The notes below the pieces were generated by a model that was given only the letters and a program-made list of their open reading frames with translations, had not been told where the DNA came from and did no database searches. This document shows, one piece after another, positions 24,688 through 32,359 of a DNA stretch of 64,000 bases (its first letter is position 1; the number at the start of each line of letters is the position of its first letter). Source of the stretch: Micromonospora yangpuensis. Its GTDB lineage: Bacteria; Actinomycetota; Actinomycetes; Mycobacteriales; Micromonosporaceae. A program made the position numbers and the translations under genes. The DNA is taken from NCBI RefSeq assembly GCF_900091615.1, contig NZ_FMIA01000002.1, positions 2,852,001-2,916,000 on the forward strand, written 5' to 3'.

Positions 24688-25815
24688 ATGTCATCGACCC
24701 CACTGTCCGTGCTCGACCTGTCCCCGGTGCCCGCCGGCGGCACCGTCGGCGAGGCCCTGCGCAACACCATCGACCTCGCCCGCCGCGCCGAGCAGTTCGG
24801 ATACCGACGGTACTGGTTCGCCGAACACCATTTCGCCCCCGGAGTGGCCAGCGCCGCCCCGACGGTGCTGATCGGGCAGGTCGCCGCCGCCACCCGCCAC
24901 ATCCGGGTCGGCTCGGGAGCGGTCCAACTCGGCCACCAGACCGCGCTGACGGTGGTGGAGCAGTTCGGCACGCTCGACGCCCTGTACCCGGGCCGGATCG
25001 ACCTCGGCCTCGGCCGTTCCGGTCAGCGCCGTTCCGAGGCCGCCCGGGAACTCGCCGCCGACGCCCCGCCCACCGCCGTCGAGGCACGGGTGGTCGACGG
25101 ACTACTCATCCCGCCGCCGTTCTCGTTCGCGAAGATCCTGGCCACACCCCGGGCCGCGCTGCAGGCGGCGCTGCTGCAACAACCGGGTGCCCAGCCACCG
25201 GCCTTCGCCGAGCAGGTCGGGGACCTGCTCGCCCTGTTGCGTGGCGACTACCGCGACGCCGACGGACTCGACGCGCACGCGACACCCGGCGAGGGCGCCG
25301 ACGTGCAGGTGTGGTTGCTGGGCAGCAGCGGGGGAGAGAGCGCCCGCCTCGCCGGTGGACTCGGCCTGCCGTTCGCCGCCAACTACCACGTCAGCCCGGC
25401 CACCGTGCTCGACGCGGTGCGGGCGTACCGGACGGCGTTCCGGCCTTCGGCGACGCTGGCCGAGCCGTACGTCGTCGTCTCCGCCGACGTGGTCGTCGCA
25501 TCCGACGACGCCACCGCACGCCACCTCGCCACGCCCTACGGCCTCTGGGTGCACAGCATCCGCAGCGGACGTGGCGCGATCCCGTTCCCCAGCCCCGAGC
25601 AGGCCGCCGCGCACACCTGGACGCAGGAGGACGCCGACCTGGTGGCCGACCGGGTCGACACCCAGTTCACCGGCTCGCCCCGCACCGTGACGCGTCAGCT
25701 GCGGACGCTGCGCGACGTCACCGGCGCGGACGAGCTGCTCATCACCACCATCACCCACGCACACGCCGACCGGGTCGACTCCTACGAGCTGTTGGCCAAG
25801 GAGTGGCACGGGTGA
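24688..25815 (+). CDS. luciferase-like monooxygenase 4 (MsnO8-type)
   Basis: A 375-residue member of the MsnO8-like LLM branch, recognised by LSVLDLSPVPAGGTVGEAL at the start, FGYRRYWFAEHHFAPGVASAAP and RVGSGAVQLGHQTALTVVEQFGTL. It has a larger central insertion (PPPFSFAKIL to QVGDLLALLRG) than the usual 330-residue relatives. Last gene of the plus-strand operon; it ends 4 bp before the convergent TauD-type gene. Substrate unknown. Confidence 0.84.
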   Translation: MSSTPLSVLDLSPVPAGGTVGEALRNTIDLARRAEQFGYRRYWFAEHHFAPGVASAAPTVLIGQVAAATRHIRVGSGAVQLGHQTALTVVEQFGTLDALYPGRIDLGLGRSGQRRSEAARELAADAPPTAVEARVVDGLLIPPPFSFAKILATPRAALQAALLQQPGAQPPAFAEQVGDLLALLRGDYRDADGLDAHATPGEGADVQVWLLGSSGGESARLAGGLGLPFAANYHVSPATVLDAVRAYRTAFRPSATLAEPYVVVSADVVVASDDATARHLATPYGLWVHSIRSGRGAIPFPSPEQAAAHTWTQEDADLVADRVDTQFTGSPRTVTRQLRTLRDVTGADELLITTITHAHADRVDSYELLAKEWHG

Positions 25816-25819
25816 CCGG

Positions 25820-26671
25820 TTACCGCTGTGGCCCGCGGGGAATGTCGCCGCGCAGGGTGATGCGGTGCATGACCCGCCGAGCGGATCCGTAGTCGCGGTT
25901 GGCGTAGTGGGCGGTGCTGCGGTTGTCCCACAGTGCCACATCTCCCAGACGCCAGCGGTGTCGCACGATGTGCTCCGGCTTGGTGAGGTGGGCGTAGAGC
26001 AGGTCCAGGAGGGCCCGGCTCTCGGCGTCGGACACGCCGACGATGTGCGAGGTGAACCCCGGGTTCACGAAGATCCCTCGACGGCCGGTCTCGGGATGGA
26101 CCCGGACGACCGGGTGCTCGACCGGGTCCAGCCGTGACACCCGCTGGCCCTCCCACACGTTGCCGCCGCGTTGGGCCAGGTAGTAACCGAACTCGCGGGT
26201 GCCGTCGTGTACGGCGGTGAGCTGGTCGACAAGCCGCCGTACCGGTTCGCTGAGCGACTCGTACGCCAGTTGCGCGTCGGCCCAGTTGGTGTCGCCGCCG
26301 GTCGGCGGAAGGATGACGGGGCGCAGGATCGACCCGAGCGGCGGTCGCCTCATGAAGGTGACGTCGGTGTGCCACACGTCGGCGAAACCGTTGTCGGTGC
26401 TGTCCAGGGCGTAGATCTCGGGGTGCGCGTCGTCGACACCACCGACGACCGGGTGCGACGCGGTCAGTTCCCCGATCCGGCGACCCAGGCGCACCTGACC
26501 GTCGTCGTCGAGGCGCTGACCGCGCAGGAAGAGCACCTTGCGGTCGACCAGGGCGGCGCGCAACGCGACGATCTCCTCGTCGCTGGCGCCGGCCAGGTCC
26601 AGGCCGAGGACCAGGGCGCCGAAGTGCGGTCCGAGTGGTTCGAGGTCGAGGTGGGTGTCTACCGTGGTCAT
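25820..26671 (-). CDS. TauD/TfdA-family 2-oxoglutarate-dependent dioxygenase
   Basis: A 283-residue Fe(II)/2-oxoglutarate dioxygenase. It has the facial triad: His and Asp in VWHTDVTFMRRPP and the distal His in RVMHRITLRGD, with the 2-oxoglutarate-binding Arg in the same final segment; LGPHFGALVLGLDL, RKVLFLRGQRL and DNRSTAHYANRDYG are family hallmarks. Family members hydroxylate next to a sulfonate or sulfate ester to release sulfite or sulfate (TauD, AtsK). The gene start overlaps the stop of the ATPase gene (ATGA), making it the last gene of the sulfonate importer operon. Confidence 0.9.
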   Translation of the reverse strand: MTTVDTHLDLEPLGPHFGALVLGLDLAGASDEEIVALRAALVDRKVLFLRGQRLDDDGQVRLGRRIGELTASHPVVGGVDDAHPEIYALDSTDNGFADVWHTDVTFMRRPPLGSILRPVILPPTGGDTNWADAQLAYESLSEPVRRLVDQLTAVHDGTREFGYYLAQRGGNVWEGQRVSRLDPVEHPVVRVHPETGRRGIFVNPGFTSHIVGVSDAESRALLDLLYAHLTKPEHIVRHRWRLGDVALWDNRSTAHYANRDYGSARRVMHRITLRGDIPRGPQR

Positions 26672-27438
26672 GCGGATGCTCCCTCACTTCGGACAGCGTG
26701 TCCGATCTCGGCTCGCAGGGCGGCGTACTCGGGCAGTCCCCGTAGGTCGTCCGGGGTGATGCCGGTGCGGGGCAGCGGGATGGGCAGGTCCAGGACGATC
26801 CGGCCGGGGCGGGGGCTGAGCACCACCACCCGGCTGCCGAGAAAGACCGCCTCGTCCACGCTGTGCGTGACGAAGATCGAGGTACGACCGGTCGCGGTGC
26901 TGACCGAGCGCAGGTCCTCCTGGAGGCGCTCGCGGGTGAGCGCGTCGAGCGCGGCGAACGGCTCGTCGAGCAGCAGCAGTGGACGGTCGGCGGCGAGGGC
27001 CCGGGCGATGGCGACGCGCTGCTGCTGGCCGCCGGAGATCTGCCAGGTGCGGCGCTTGGCCACGTCCTGCAGCCCGACCCGGTGCAGCAACGCGTCGGCA
27101 CCGTCGGTGGGCCGCCCGGCGTAGCGTAGGGCCAGCTCGATGTTGCCGCCGACGGTCTTCCACGGAAAGAGCCGGGGTTGCTGGAAGACCAGGCCGGCGC
27201 CGCGTCCTGGGATCGGTGGCACGCCGCCGGTCAGGACCGTACCGGTGGTGGGTCGTTCGAAGCCGGCGATCAGCCGCAGCAACGTGCTCTTGCCGCACCC
27301 GGACGCGCCGACCAGGACGAGGAACTCGCCAGGCGGCACCGTCAGGTCGAGGGGGCCGAGGGCGACGACGTCGCCGTACCGGTGCGCGACGTCGGCGACG
27401 GCGACCGCCGGGGTGCCGGCGGACTCAGCCGAGGGCAT
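26668..27438 (-). CDS. sulfonate/taurine-type ABC importer ATPase (SsuB/TauB)
   Basis: A 256-residue ABC ATPase: Walker [14 protein letters not shown]-loop [14 protein letters not shown], signature [12 protein letters not shown], Walker [14 protein letters not shown], switch His in [13 protein letters not shown]. The [15 protein letters not shown] and [13 protein letters not shown] segments are typical of the nitrate/sulfonate/taurine group. It overlaps the preceding binding-protein gene by 14 bases. Confidence 0.92.
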   Translation of the reverse strand: MPSAESAGTPAVAVADVAHRYGDVVALGPLDLTVPPGEFLVLVGASGCGKSTLLRLIAGFERPTTGTVLTGGVPPIPGRGAGLVFQQPRLFPWKTVGGNIELALRYAGRPTDGADALLHRVGLQDVAKRRTWQISGGQQQRVAIARALAADRPLLLLDEPFAALDALTRERLQEDLRSVSTATGRTSIFVTHSVDEAVFLGSRVVVLSPRPGRIVLDLPIPLPRTGITPDDLRGLPEYAALRAEIGHAVRSEGASA

Positions 27439-28447
27439 CGGGTAGCCCGTCGGTGTAGATCGCGGCCTGCACGGCCGCCAGGTCCGGCACGGCGTCGATC
27501 TTCTGCTGGTCCTTGAGGAACTGCGCCGCGCTGACCAGGTTGTCGGCGAGCTTGCCCTTGGCCGCTGAGGTGCCCAGCCACGCGGGGCCGGCCAGCTCCG
27601 CGGGCCTGAGGAAGACCCCCTGCGAGAGCTGCCGCTGCGCCTCCTCCGGACTCAGGTTGAGCTCGGCGCCCACCGACTTCGCCGCCGCGGCGGGGTCGTC
27701 GTGGATCAGGTCCAGCGCCTGGGACTGGGCCTTGCGCCAGGCGTCCACCGCCGCCGGGTGGGCCCGGACGAACTCCGTGGCGACGACGCCGAGGTCCAGC
27801 GTGGGCTTGCCGGCGGTGGCCAGCTCACGACTGGTGACCAGCACGGTACCGGTCTTGCGGAGTTCGTCCAGCGACGGCAGCCAGGAGTAGGCCGCGTCCA
27901 GGTCGCCCCGGGTCCAGGCCGCCAGGATGTCCTGGGGTTCCAGGTCGACGAGGGTGACCTCCGATTCCTTGACGCCGGCCCGGTCCAGCGCGGCCAGCAG
28001 GCTGTAGTGGGCGGTGGAGGCGAAGGGCGTCGCGACCTTCTTGCCGCGCAGGCCGGCCACGTCGGTGACGCCCGAGCCGGTGCGGGCCACCAGTGCCTCG
28101 TTGTCGCCGGCGACGTCGAGAACGAAGGCGACCTGGTACGGAATGTTCAGTGGCGCGGATAGACCGCGCGCGACCGGACTCGACCCGATCGCCGCGATGT
28201 CGACGCTGCCGGCGACGAAGGCGGTGTTGATGCTCGCGCCGGAGTCGAACCTGGTCCAGGTGATCCGGTAGTCGGGAAGAGCGTCCTCCAGCAGTGCCCG
28301 GTTCTTCACGATGAGGTCACCGCTCGGGAATGCCTGGTAGGCGATCCTGATGGTCTTGCGGGCCGGGTCGCCGCCGCTGGCGGCGCCGTCTCCGCAGGCG
28401 GTCAGTAGCAGGGACACGGCCGCCAGCAGGCCGACCAGCTTGCGCAT
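27425..28447 (-). CDS. sulfonate/taurine-type solute-binding lipoprotein (SsuA/TauA)
   Basis: A 340-residue lipoprotein with [12 protein letters not shown] lipobox (Cys about residue 19). The mature protein starts with [19 protein letters not shown] and has [47 protein letters not shown] and [20 protein letters not shown], the pattern of aliphatic sulfonate/taurine-binding proteins (NMT1 fold). The ATG at 28447 follows an AGGAGACGAC site; the longer frame upstream overlaps the permease gene and is not coding. Confidence 0.9.
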   Translation of the reverse strand: MRKLVGLLAAVSLLLTACGDGAASGGDPARKTIRIAYQAFPSGDLIVKNRALLEDALPDYRITWTRFDSGASINTAFVAGSVDIAAIGSSPVARGLSAPLNIPYQVAFVLDVAGDNEALVARTGSGVTDVAGLRGKKVATPFASTAHYSLLAALDRAGVKESEVTLVDLEPQDILAAWTRGDLDAAYSWLPSLDELRKTGTVLVTSRELATAGKPTLDLGVVATEFVRAHPAAVDAWRKAQSQALDLIHDDPAAAAKSVGAELNLSPEEAQRQLSQGVFLRPAELAGPAWLGTSAAKGKLADNLVSAAQFLKDQQKIDAVPDLAAVQAAIYTDGLPDALG

Positions 28448-28457
28448 CTGTCGTCTC

Positions 28458-29324
28458 CTAGATCTGGCCCCGCCACGGGATGAGCCGCTTCTCGGCGCTC
28501 CGCAGCAGGGCATCGATGATGAGGCCGGACAGGCCGATGGCGAAGAGACCGAGGATGACGACGTCGGTCTGGGAGTACCGCTGGGCGTCGCGGACCATGC
28601 CCCCGATGCCGGGCACACCGTTGATCGTCTCCGCGGCGACCACCGAGGAGTACGCCACCCCGACGGCGATCCGGACGCCGGTGAAGATCTCCGGTAGCGC
28701 GTGGGGTAGCACCACGTCGCGGATCACCCGAGCACGGCCTGCGCCGAGCGCCCGCGCGGCCTCCACCAGGCCGGTCGGTGCGGAGTGGACGGCGGCCGCC
28801 GTCGCGACCGCCACCGGCGGCAACGCCGCGATGGAGAGCAGCCAGAGCTTCGGTGTCTCGTCGATGCCGAACCAGATGATGAAGAGGCTGAAGTAGGCAA
28901 GTGGCGGTAGGGCCCGGACGAAGGTGACGACCGGTTCGACCACCACCCGGATCCCACTGACGGTTCCCATCACGACACCGAGGAGCACCCCGCCGGCGAC
29001 GCCGATCACCGATCCGATCAGGATGCGCCGCAGGCTGACACCGAGGTGCTCGATGAGCAGGTGGCCGCTGTAGCCGCGGATTCCGTCGTGGGTGGTCGAC
29101 GTCTGGACCAGCTGGTGCCACACCGCTCCGGGCGGCGGAATGAAGGTCGGATTGCCGGCGACCCGGGCGGCGACCTCCCAGAGCCCGTAGAGCACGACGA
29201 GGGCGAGTAGTCGGAGCAGGAGTCGGCGACGGCGTCCGCCCCGGGGTGCCGGAGTCCGCCGGGCAGCGGTCGGCACCCCGATCGAGTTCGCCGCGGCGGG
29301 CGGTGCGGGGACTGTCGATGTCAC
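28458..29324 (-). CDS. sulfonate/taurine-type ABC importer permease (SsuC/TauC)
   Basis: A 288-residue permease with six hydrophobic helices, LYGLWEVAARVAGNPTFIPPP near the start, and the EAA loop VEAARALGAGRARVIRDVVLPHALPEIFTGVRIAVGVAYSSVVAAE, typical of the SsuC/TauC group. First gene of a four-gene minus-strand operon (permease, binding protein, ATPase, dioxygenase). The GTG at 29324 abuts a CTATAGG element, so either the transcript is nearly leaderless or a start slightly inside is used. Confidence 0.88.
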   Translation of the reverse strand: MTSTVPAPPAAANSIGVPTAARRTPAPRGGRRRRLLLRLLALVVLYGLWEVAARVAGNPTFIPPPGAVWHQLVQTSTTHDGIRGYSGHLLIEHLGVSLRRILIGSVIGVAGGVLLGVVMGTVSGIRVVVEPVVTFVRALPPLAYFSLFIIWFGIDETPKLWLLSIAALPPVAVATAAAVHSAPTGLVEAARALGAGRARVIRDVVLPHALPEIFTGVRIAVGVAYSSVVAAETINGVPGIGGMVRDAQRYSQTDVVILGLFAIGLSGLIIDALLRSAEKRLIPWRGQI

Positions 29325-29340
29325 CCACTTTTCCTATAGT
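29325..29340 (-). promoter_or_regulatory. sulfur-cluster promoter element, copy d
   Basis: Minus strand ACTATAGGAAAAGTGG, 14 of 16 bases as in copy c at 15559. It directly precedes the GTG of the permease gene. The plus strand of the same stretch also reads CCTATAGTGCAAGTAG (29333-29348), so two opposed matches overlap. Confidence 0.5.
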
Positions 29341-29445
29341 GCAAGTAGGTATTATGGCAAGGGGAGATCGAAGTACGGGACAACGGCTCGCGCATCGACC
29401 TGGATCAGAGCCGTCCTCGGTGGACGGTGTGCGGTTCGGCCTGGC

Positions 29446-29712
29446 CTACTGACTGGCGGCCACGATGCGTGGCGCGACCACCGCGAGTCGGATGCCGACG
29501 GAGATCACTCCCCCCGAGTATCCGACCGGGCCGCCGATCTCGGGCAGCGCCAAGAGAGCGTCCAGGGCGGCCCGCCACTCCGGGACCGTCCTGTCGACCA
29601 GCGGGAGGACGAGGGCGTCGATGATGTCGTCGCTGACCTTCTCGCCGGCCGCCATGGCCCGGCGCTGGTCGGCGCATCGGTCTGCCCGGCCGGCGGTCTC
29701 GGTCTTCACCGA
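29446..29712 (-). pseudogene. alpha/beta-hydrolase C-terminal remnant
   Basis: The frame ending at 29446 contains VPEWRAALDALLALPEIGGPVGYSGG followed by VISVGIRLAVVAPRIVAA, which resembles the nucleophile-elbow region and following helix of a dienelactone-hydrolase-like protein. It has no start, overlaps the end of the TetR gene by a few bases, and lacks the N-terminal half and the catalytic Asp/His part. Most likely a deletion remnant. Family assignment from this short segment is tentative. Confidence 0.4.
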
Positions 29713-30293
29713 AGTCGTAGTCCGGCGATGAGGAGGCCGACCATGCGGCGGGCGTCGTAGTGGGGCATGCGGCCCGCGCCGGCGCAGAGGTTGCCGACGG
29801 CGAAGAGCAGCTCCTGGGCGTCCGGGTCGGGGTGGATCTCGCCCGCCGCGGCGGCGGCGTCGAGCAGGTGGGCGCAGGCGGGGACGAGGCGGTCGAGGAA
29901 GTACCCGTGCAGGGTCTCGAAGGCGGCCGCATCGGATTGCAGTGCCTCGGCCAGGCCGTGCTTGGTGACCAGGAAGTCGACGAACAGGTTGATCCAGGTG
30001 GCCAGGGCGGCGTAGGGCGTACCGCTGGTGGCGAGCAGGGTCGGCGCGGCCTCGGCGCACGCCTCGACCTGGTGTCGGTAGACGGCGACGATGAGGTCGG
30101 CCCGGGTCGGGAAGTGGCGGTAGATCGTGCCGACGCCGACGCCGGCCCGCGCGGCGATGTCGCGGACGGGCGCGTCGACTCCGACGGTACGGAAGGCCGC
30201 AGCGGCGGCCTCCAGCAGCGTCGCCTCGTTGCGGCGGGCGTCGGCCCGCTTGCGTGGGGTCGGCGACGCCGAATCACCGTCACGGTCGATCAT
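29706..30293 (-). CDS. TetR-family transcriptional regulator
   Basis: A 195-residue repressor. The N-terminal helix-turn-helix reads RRNEATLLEAAAAAFRTVGVDAPVRDIAARAGVGVGTIYRHFPTRADLIVAVYRH, an unmistakable TetR DNA-binding domain; the C-terminal ligand domain starts near residue 75. ATG 30293 is preferred; a TTG at 30323 in the same frame is possible but less likely. The gene is divergent from an aldo/keto reductase, and two copies of the palindrome CGGAAC-CGA-GTTCCG lie between them, so it probably represses both. Confidence 0.92.
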   Translation of the reverse strand: MIDRDGDSASPTPRKRADARRNEATLLEAAAAAFRTVGVDAPVRDIAARAGVGVGTIYRHFPTRADLIVAVYRHQVEACAEAAPTLLATSGTPYAALATWINLFVDFLVTKHGLAEALQSDAAAFETLHGYFLDRLVPACAHLLDAAAAAGEIHPDPDAQELLFAVGNLCAGAGRMPHYDARRMVGLLIAGLRLR

Positions 30294-30323
30294 CGCGCCG
30301 TCATCTCCGATCACCCTTGGCAA

Positions 30324-30367
30324 ACGGAACCGAGTTCCGTATAGTTCTTAGCGGAACCGAGTTCCGT
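30324..30367. promoter_or_regulatory. tandem palindromic TetR operators
   Basis: ACGGAAC-CGA-GTTCCGT at 30324-30340 and GCGGAAC-CGA-GTTCCGT at 30351-30367, 27 bp centre to centre, on the 127-bp gap between tetR and the aldo/keto reductase gene. Confidence 0.85.
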
Positions 30368-30420
30368 TTGGTTCATGATGCCAGACCCCGGCCGCCGCCG
30401 TCACCCTGTGGAGGAACACC

Positions 30421-31440
30421 ATGCAGTACCGCACCCTCGGCCGCACCGGCGTGCAGGTCAGCACCCTCGTGCTCGGCGCGATGAACTTCGGCGCCCTCGG
30501 CCGGACCAGCCAGGACGAGGCCACCGCGATCGTCGACGCCGCCCTCGACGCCGGAGTCAACCTGATCGACACCGCCGACCGGTACAGCCAGGGCGAGTCG
30601 GAGGAGCTGGTCGGCCGGGCCATCGCCGGTCGCCGCGACGACATCGTGCTGGCCACCAAGGCGACCCTGCCGATGGACGACACGCGCAACCACCGGGGCA
30701 GCTCACGCCGCTGGCTGTACACCGCGCTGGACAACAGCCTGCGCCGCCTCGGCGTCGACCACGTCGACCTCTACCAGATCCACCGGTGGGACCCGACGAC
30801 CAGCGACGAGGAGACGCTGTCCGCGCTGACCGACCTCCAGCGGGCCGGCAAGATCCGCTACTTCGGCTGCTCGACCTTTCCCGCGTACCGGATCGTGCAG
30901 GCCGAATGGGCCGCCCGGGAACACCGGCTGAGCCGGTACGTCACCGAACAGCCCAGCTACTCCATCCTGCAACGCGGCATCGAGACCCACGTCCTGCCCG
31001 TAACCGAGCAGTACGGGCTCGGCGTGCTCGCCTGGAGCCCGCTCGCCTCGGGCTGGCTGTCGGGCGCGGTCCGCGCCGGCCGGGAGATCACCACCCACCG
31101 CGCCGACGTCCTGCCGCAGCGCTTCGACCTCACCGTCGAGGCCAACCGGGCCCGACTCGACGCCGTCGAGCAGTTGGCCAAGGTCGCCGACGAGGCCGGA
31201 CTGACGCTGATCCAACTCGCGCTCGGGTTCGTCACCGCGCATCCCGCCGTGACCAGCGCGATCATCGGTCCCCGGACGACGGACCACCTGCGTAGCCAGC
31301 TCGCGGCCGCCGACACCGTGCTTCCCGCCGACGTCCTCGACGCCATCGACGCCATCGTCAGCCCCGGCGTCGACCTCGCCCCGGAGGAGAAGAACGACAC
31401 GCCGCCGGCCCTGCTCGACCCGGCACTGCGCCGACGCTGA
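30421..31440 (+). CDS. aldo/keto reductase
   Basis: A 339-residue (beta/alpha)8 NADPH-dependent aldo/keto reductase. MQYRTLGRTGVQVSTLVLGAMNFG is the family start; the catalytic tetrad is seen as Asp and Tyr in LIDTADRYSQGESEE, Lys in VLATKATLP and His in YQIHRWDPTTS. The C-terminal cofactor-binding segment (AIIGPRTTDHLRSQL) is present. The ATG follows GGAGGAACACC. It is divergent from the TetR gene and most likely derepressed by the regulator's ligand, perhaps a toxic carbonyl compound. Confidence 0.92.
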   Translation: MQYRTLGRTGVQVSTLVLGAMNFGALGRTSQDEATAIVDAALDAGVNLIDTADRYSQGESEELVGRAIAGRRDDIVLATKATLPMDDTRNHRGSSRRWLYTALDNSLRRLGVDHVDLYQIHRWDPTTSDEETLSALTDLQRAGKIRYFGCSTFPAYRIVQAEWAAREHRLSRYVTEQPSYSILQRGIETHVLPVTEQYGLGVLAWSPLASGWLSGAVRAGREITTHRADVLPQRFDLTVEANRARLDAVEQLAKVADEAGLTLIQLALGFVTAHPAVTSAIIGPRTTDHLRSQLAAADTVLPADVLDAIDAIVSPGVDLAPEEKNDTPPALLDPALRRR

Positions 31441-31442
31441 AC

Positions 31443-31515
31443 ACCGCCCCCGCAGCTGCCGGTCGCCCCGCCCCCGGGACCGGGGGGCGGGACGACCGGC
31501 AGCTGCGGGGGCGGT
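31443..31515. terminator. very long bidirectional hairpin between convergent genes
   Basis: 23-bp perfect inverted repeat (31443-31465 and 31493-31515) with further pairing of CCGCCCCC and GGGGGCGG in the loop. Lies between the aldo/keto reductase (plus) and hydrolase-like gene (minus); the right arm touches the hydrolase stop codon. Confidence 0.85.
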
Positions 31516-32345
31516 CAGTCGGTGGTGAAGGCGAGCAGGTCGGCGGTGAGCCGGGCGGAGTGGGTGACGGCCAGGCCGTGCGCGGCCCCCGGGTACACCA
31601 GGAGCTTGCTGTCCGGGATGTCCCGGGCGGTCCGCTCGCCGCAGAGTGCCAACGGCGCGGCCAGGTCACGGTCGCCGTGGACGACCAGGGTCGGTACCGT
31701 CACCGCCCGCACGTCCTCGCTCAGATCGGTGGTGTACAGGGTGCGGTACACCTCGACGTTGGCGTGCAGGGAACACTCCAGGGAGAGCTGACAGATCCAC
31801 TGGACCATCTCGGGGGAGAGGGGAAGATCCGTCGCCGTCCCCGGCGCGCCGACGAGGAAGGGCGCGGCCGTCTCGGCCAGCAGGCGCGGCCGGTCCGCCT
31901 GCAACGCGGCCAGCAGGCCCTCGACCACTTCCGGGGGCACGCCGTCCGGGTTGCCGGGCGACTGCAGCAGTACCGGTGTCGTCGAGGCGACCAGCATCAG
32001 TCGGCGTACCCGCTGGGCACCGTGCCGGGTCAGGTAGCGGACCGCCTCACCGCCACCCATCGCGTACCCCACGAGGGTGACGTCGCGCAGGTCGAGATGC
32101 TCGATGAGCTGGTGCAGGTCGTCGGCGAGGGTGTCGTAGTCGTAACCCCGCCACGGCCAGTCCGAGCGGCCGTGGCCGCGCCGGTCGTAGCGCACGCAGC
32201 GCCGGCCCCGGGCCACGAGCCCCGGTACGTGGGCGTCCCACCACCGGATTCCCATGCTGGCGCTGGAGAGGAAGACGACAGGGTGTTCCCCGTCGGTGTC
32301 GGCGTAGAAAAGGGCGGTGCCGTCGCTGGCGGACACGTAGGGCAT
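31515..32345 (-). CDS. alpha/beta-hydrolase-fold protein with Ala in the nucleophile position
   Basis: A 276-residue protein of the haloperoxidase/esterase group: PYVSASDGTALFYADTDG, RCVRYDRRGHGRSDWPW, and the HGDRD and AAHGLAVTH segments that carry the catalytic Asp and His. The nucleophile elbow reads LVGYAMGGGEA, so the expected Ser of G-x-S-x-G is Ala (codon GCG on the minus strand). Without it, ordinary esterase chemistry is not expected; cofactor-free dioxygenase, lyase or binding roles are possible. ATG 32345 follows GGGAGGAG. It starts 14 bp after the P450 gene and is co-transcribed with it. Confidence 0.82.
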   Translation of the reverse strand: MPYVSASDGTALFYADTDGEHPVVFLSSASMGIRWWDAHVPGLVARGRRCVRYDRRGHGRSDWPWRGYDYDTLADDLHQLIEHLDLRDVTLVGYAMGGGEAVRYLTRHGAQRVRRLMLVASTTPVLLQSPGNPDGVPPEVVEGLLAALQADRPRLLAETAAPFLVGAPGTATDLPLSPEMVQWICQLSLECSLHANVEVYRTLYTTDLSEDVRAVTVPTLVVHGDRDLAAPLALCGERTARDIPDSKLLVYPGAAHGLAVTHSARLTADLLAFTTD

Positions 32346-32359
32346 CTCGGCTCCTCCCG

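Noticed and set aside
29354..29452. Leaderless plus-strand frame after the plus-strand reading of promoter copy d
   Set aside because: No Cys codons, no downstream plus-strand gene; the operon here is on the minus strand.
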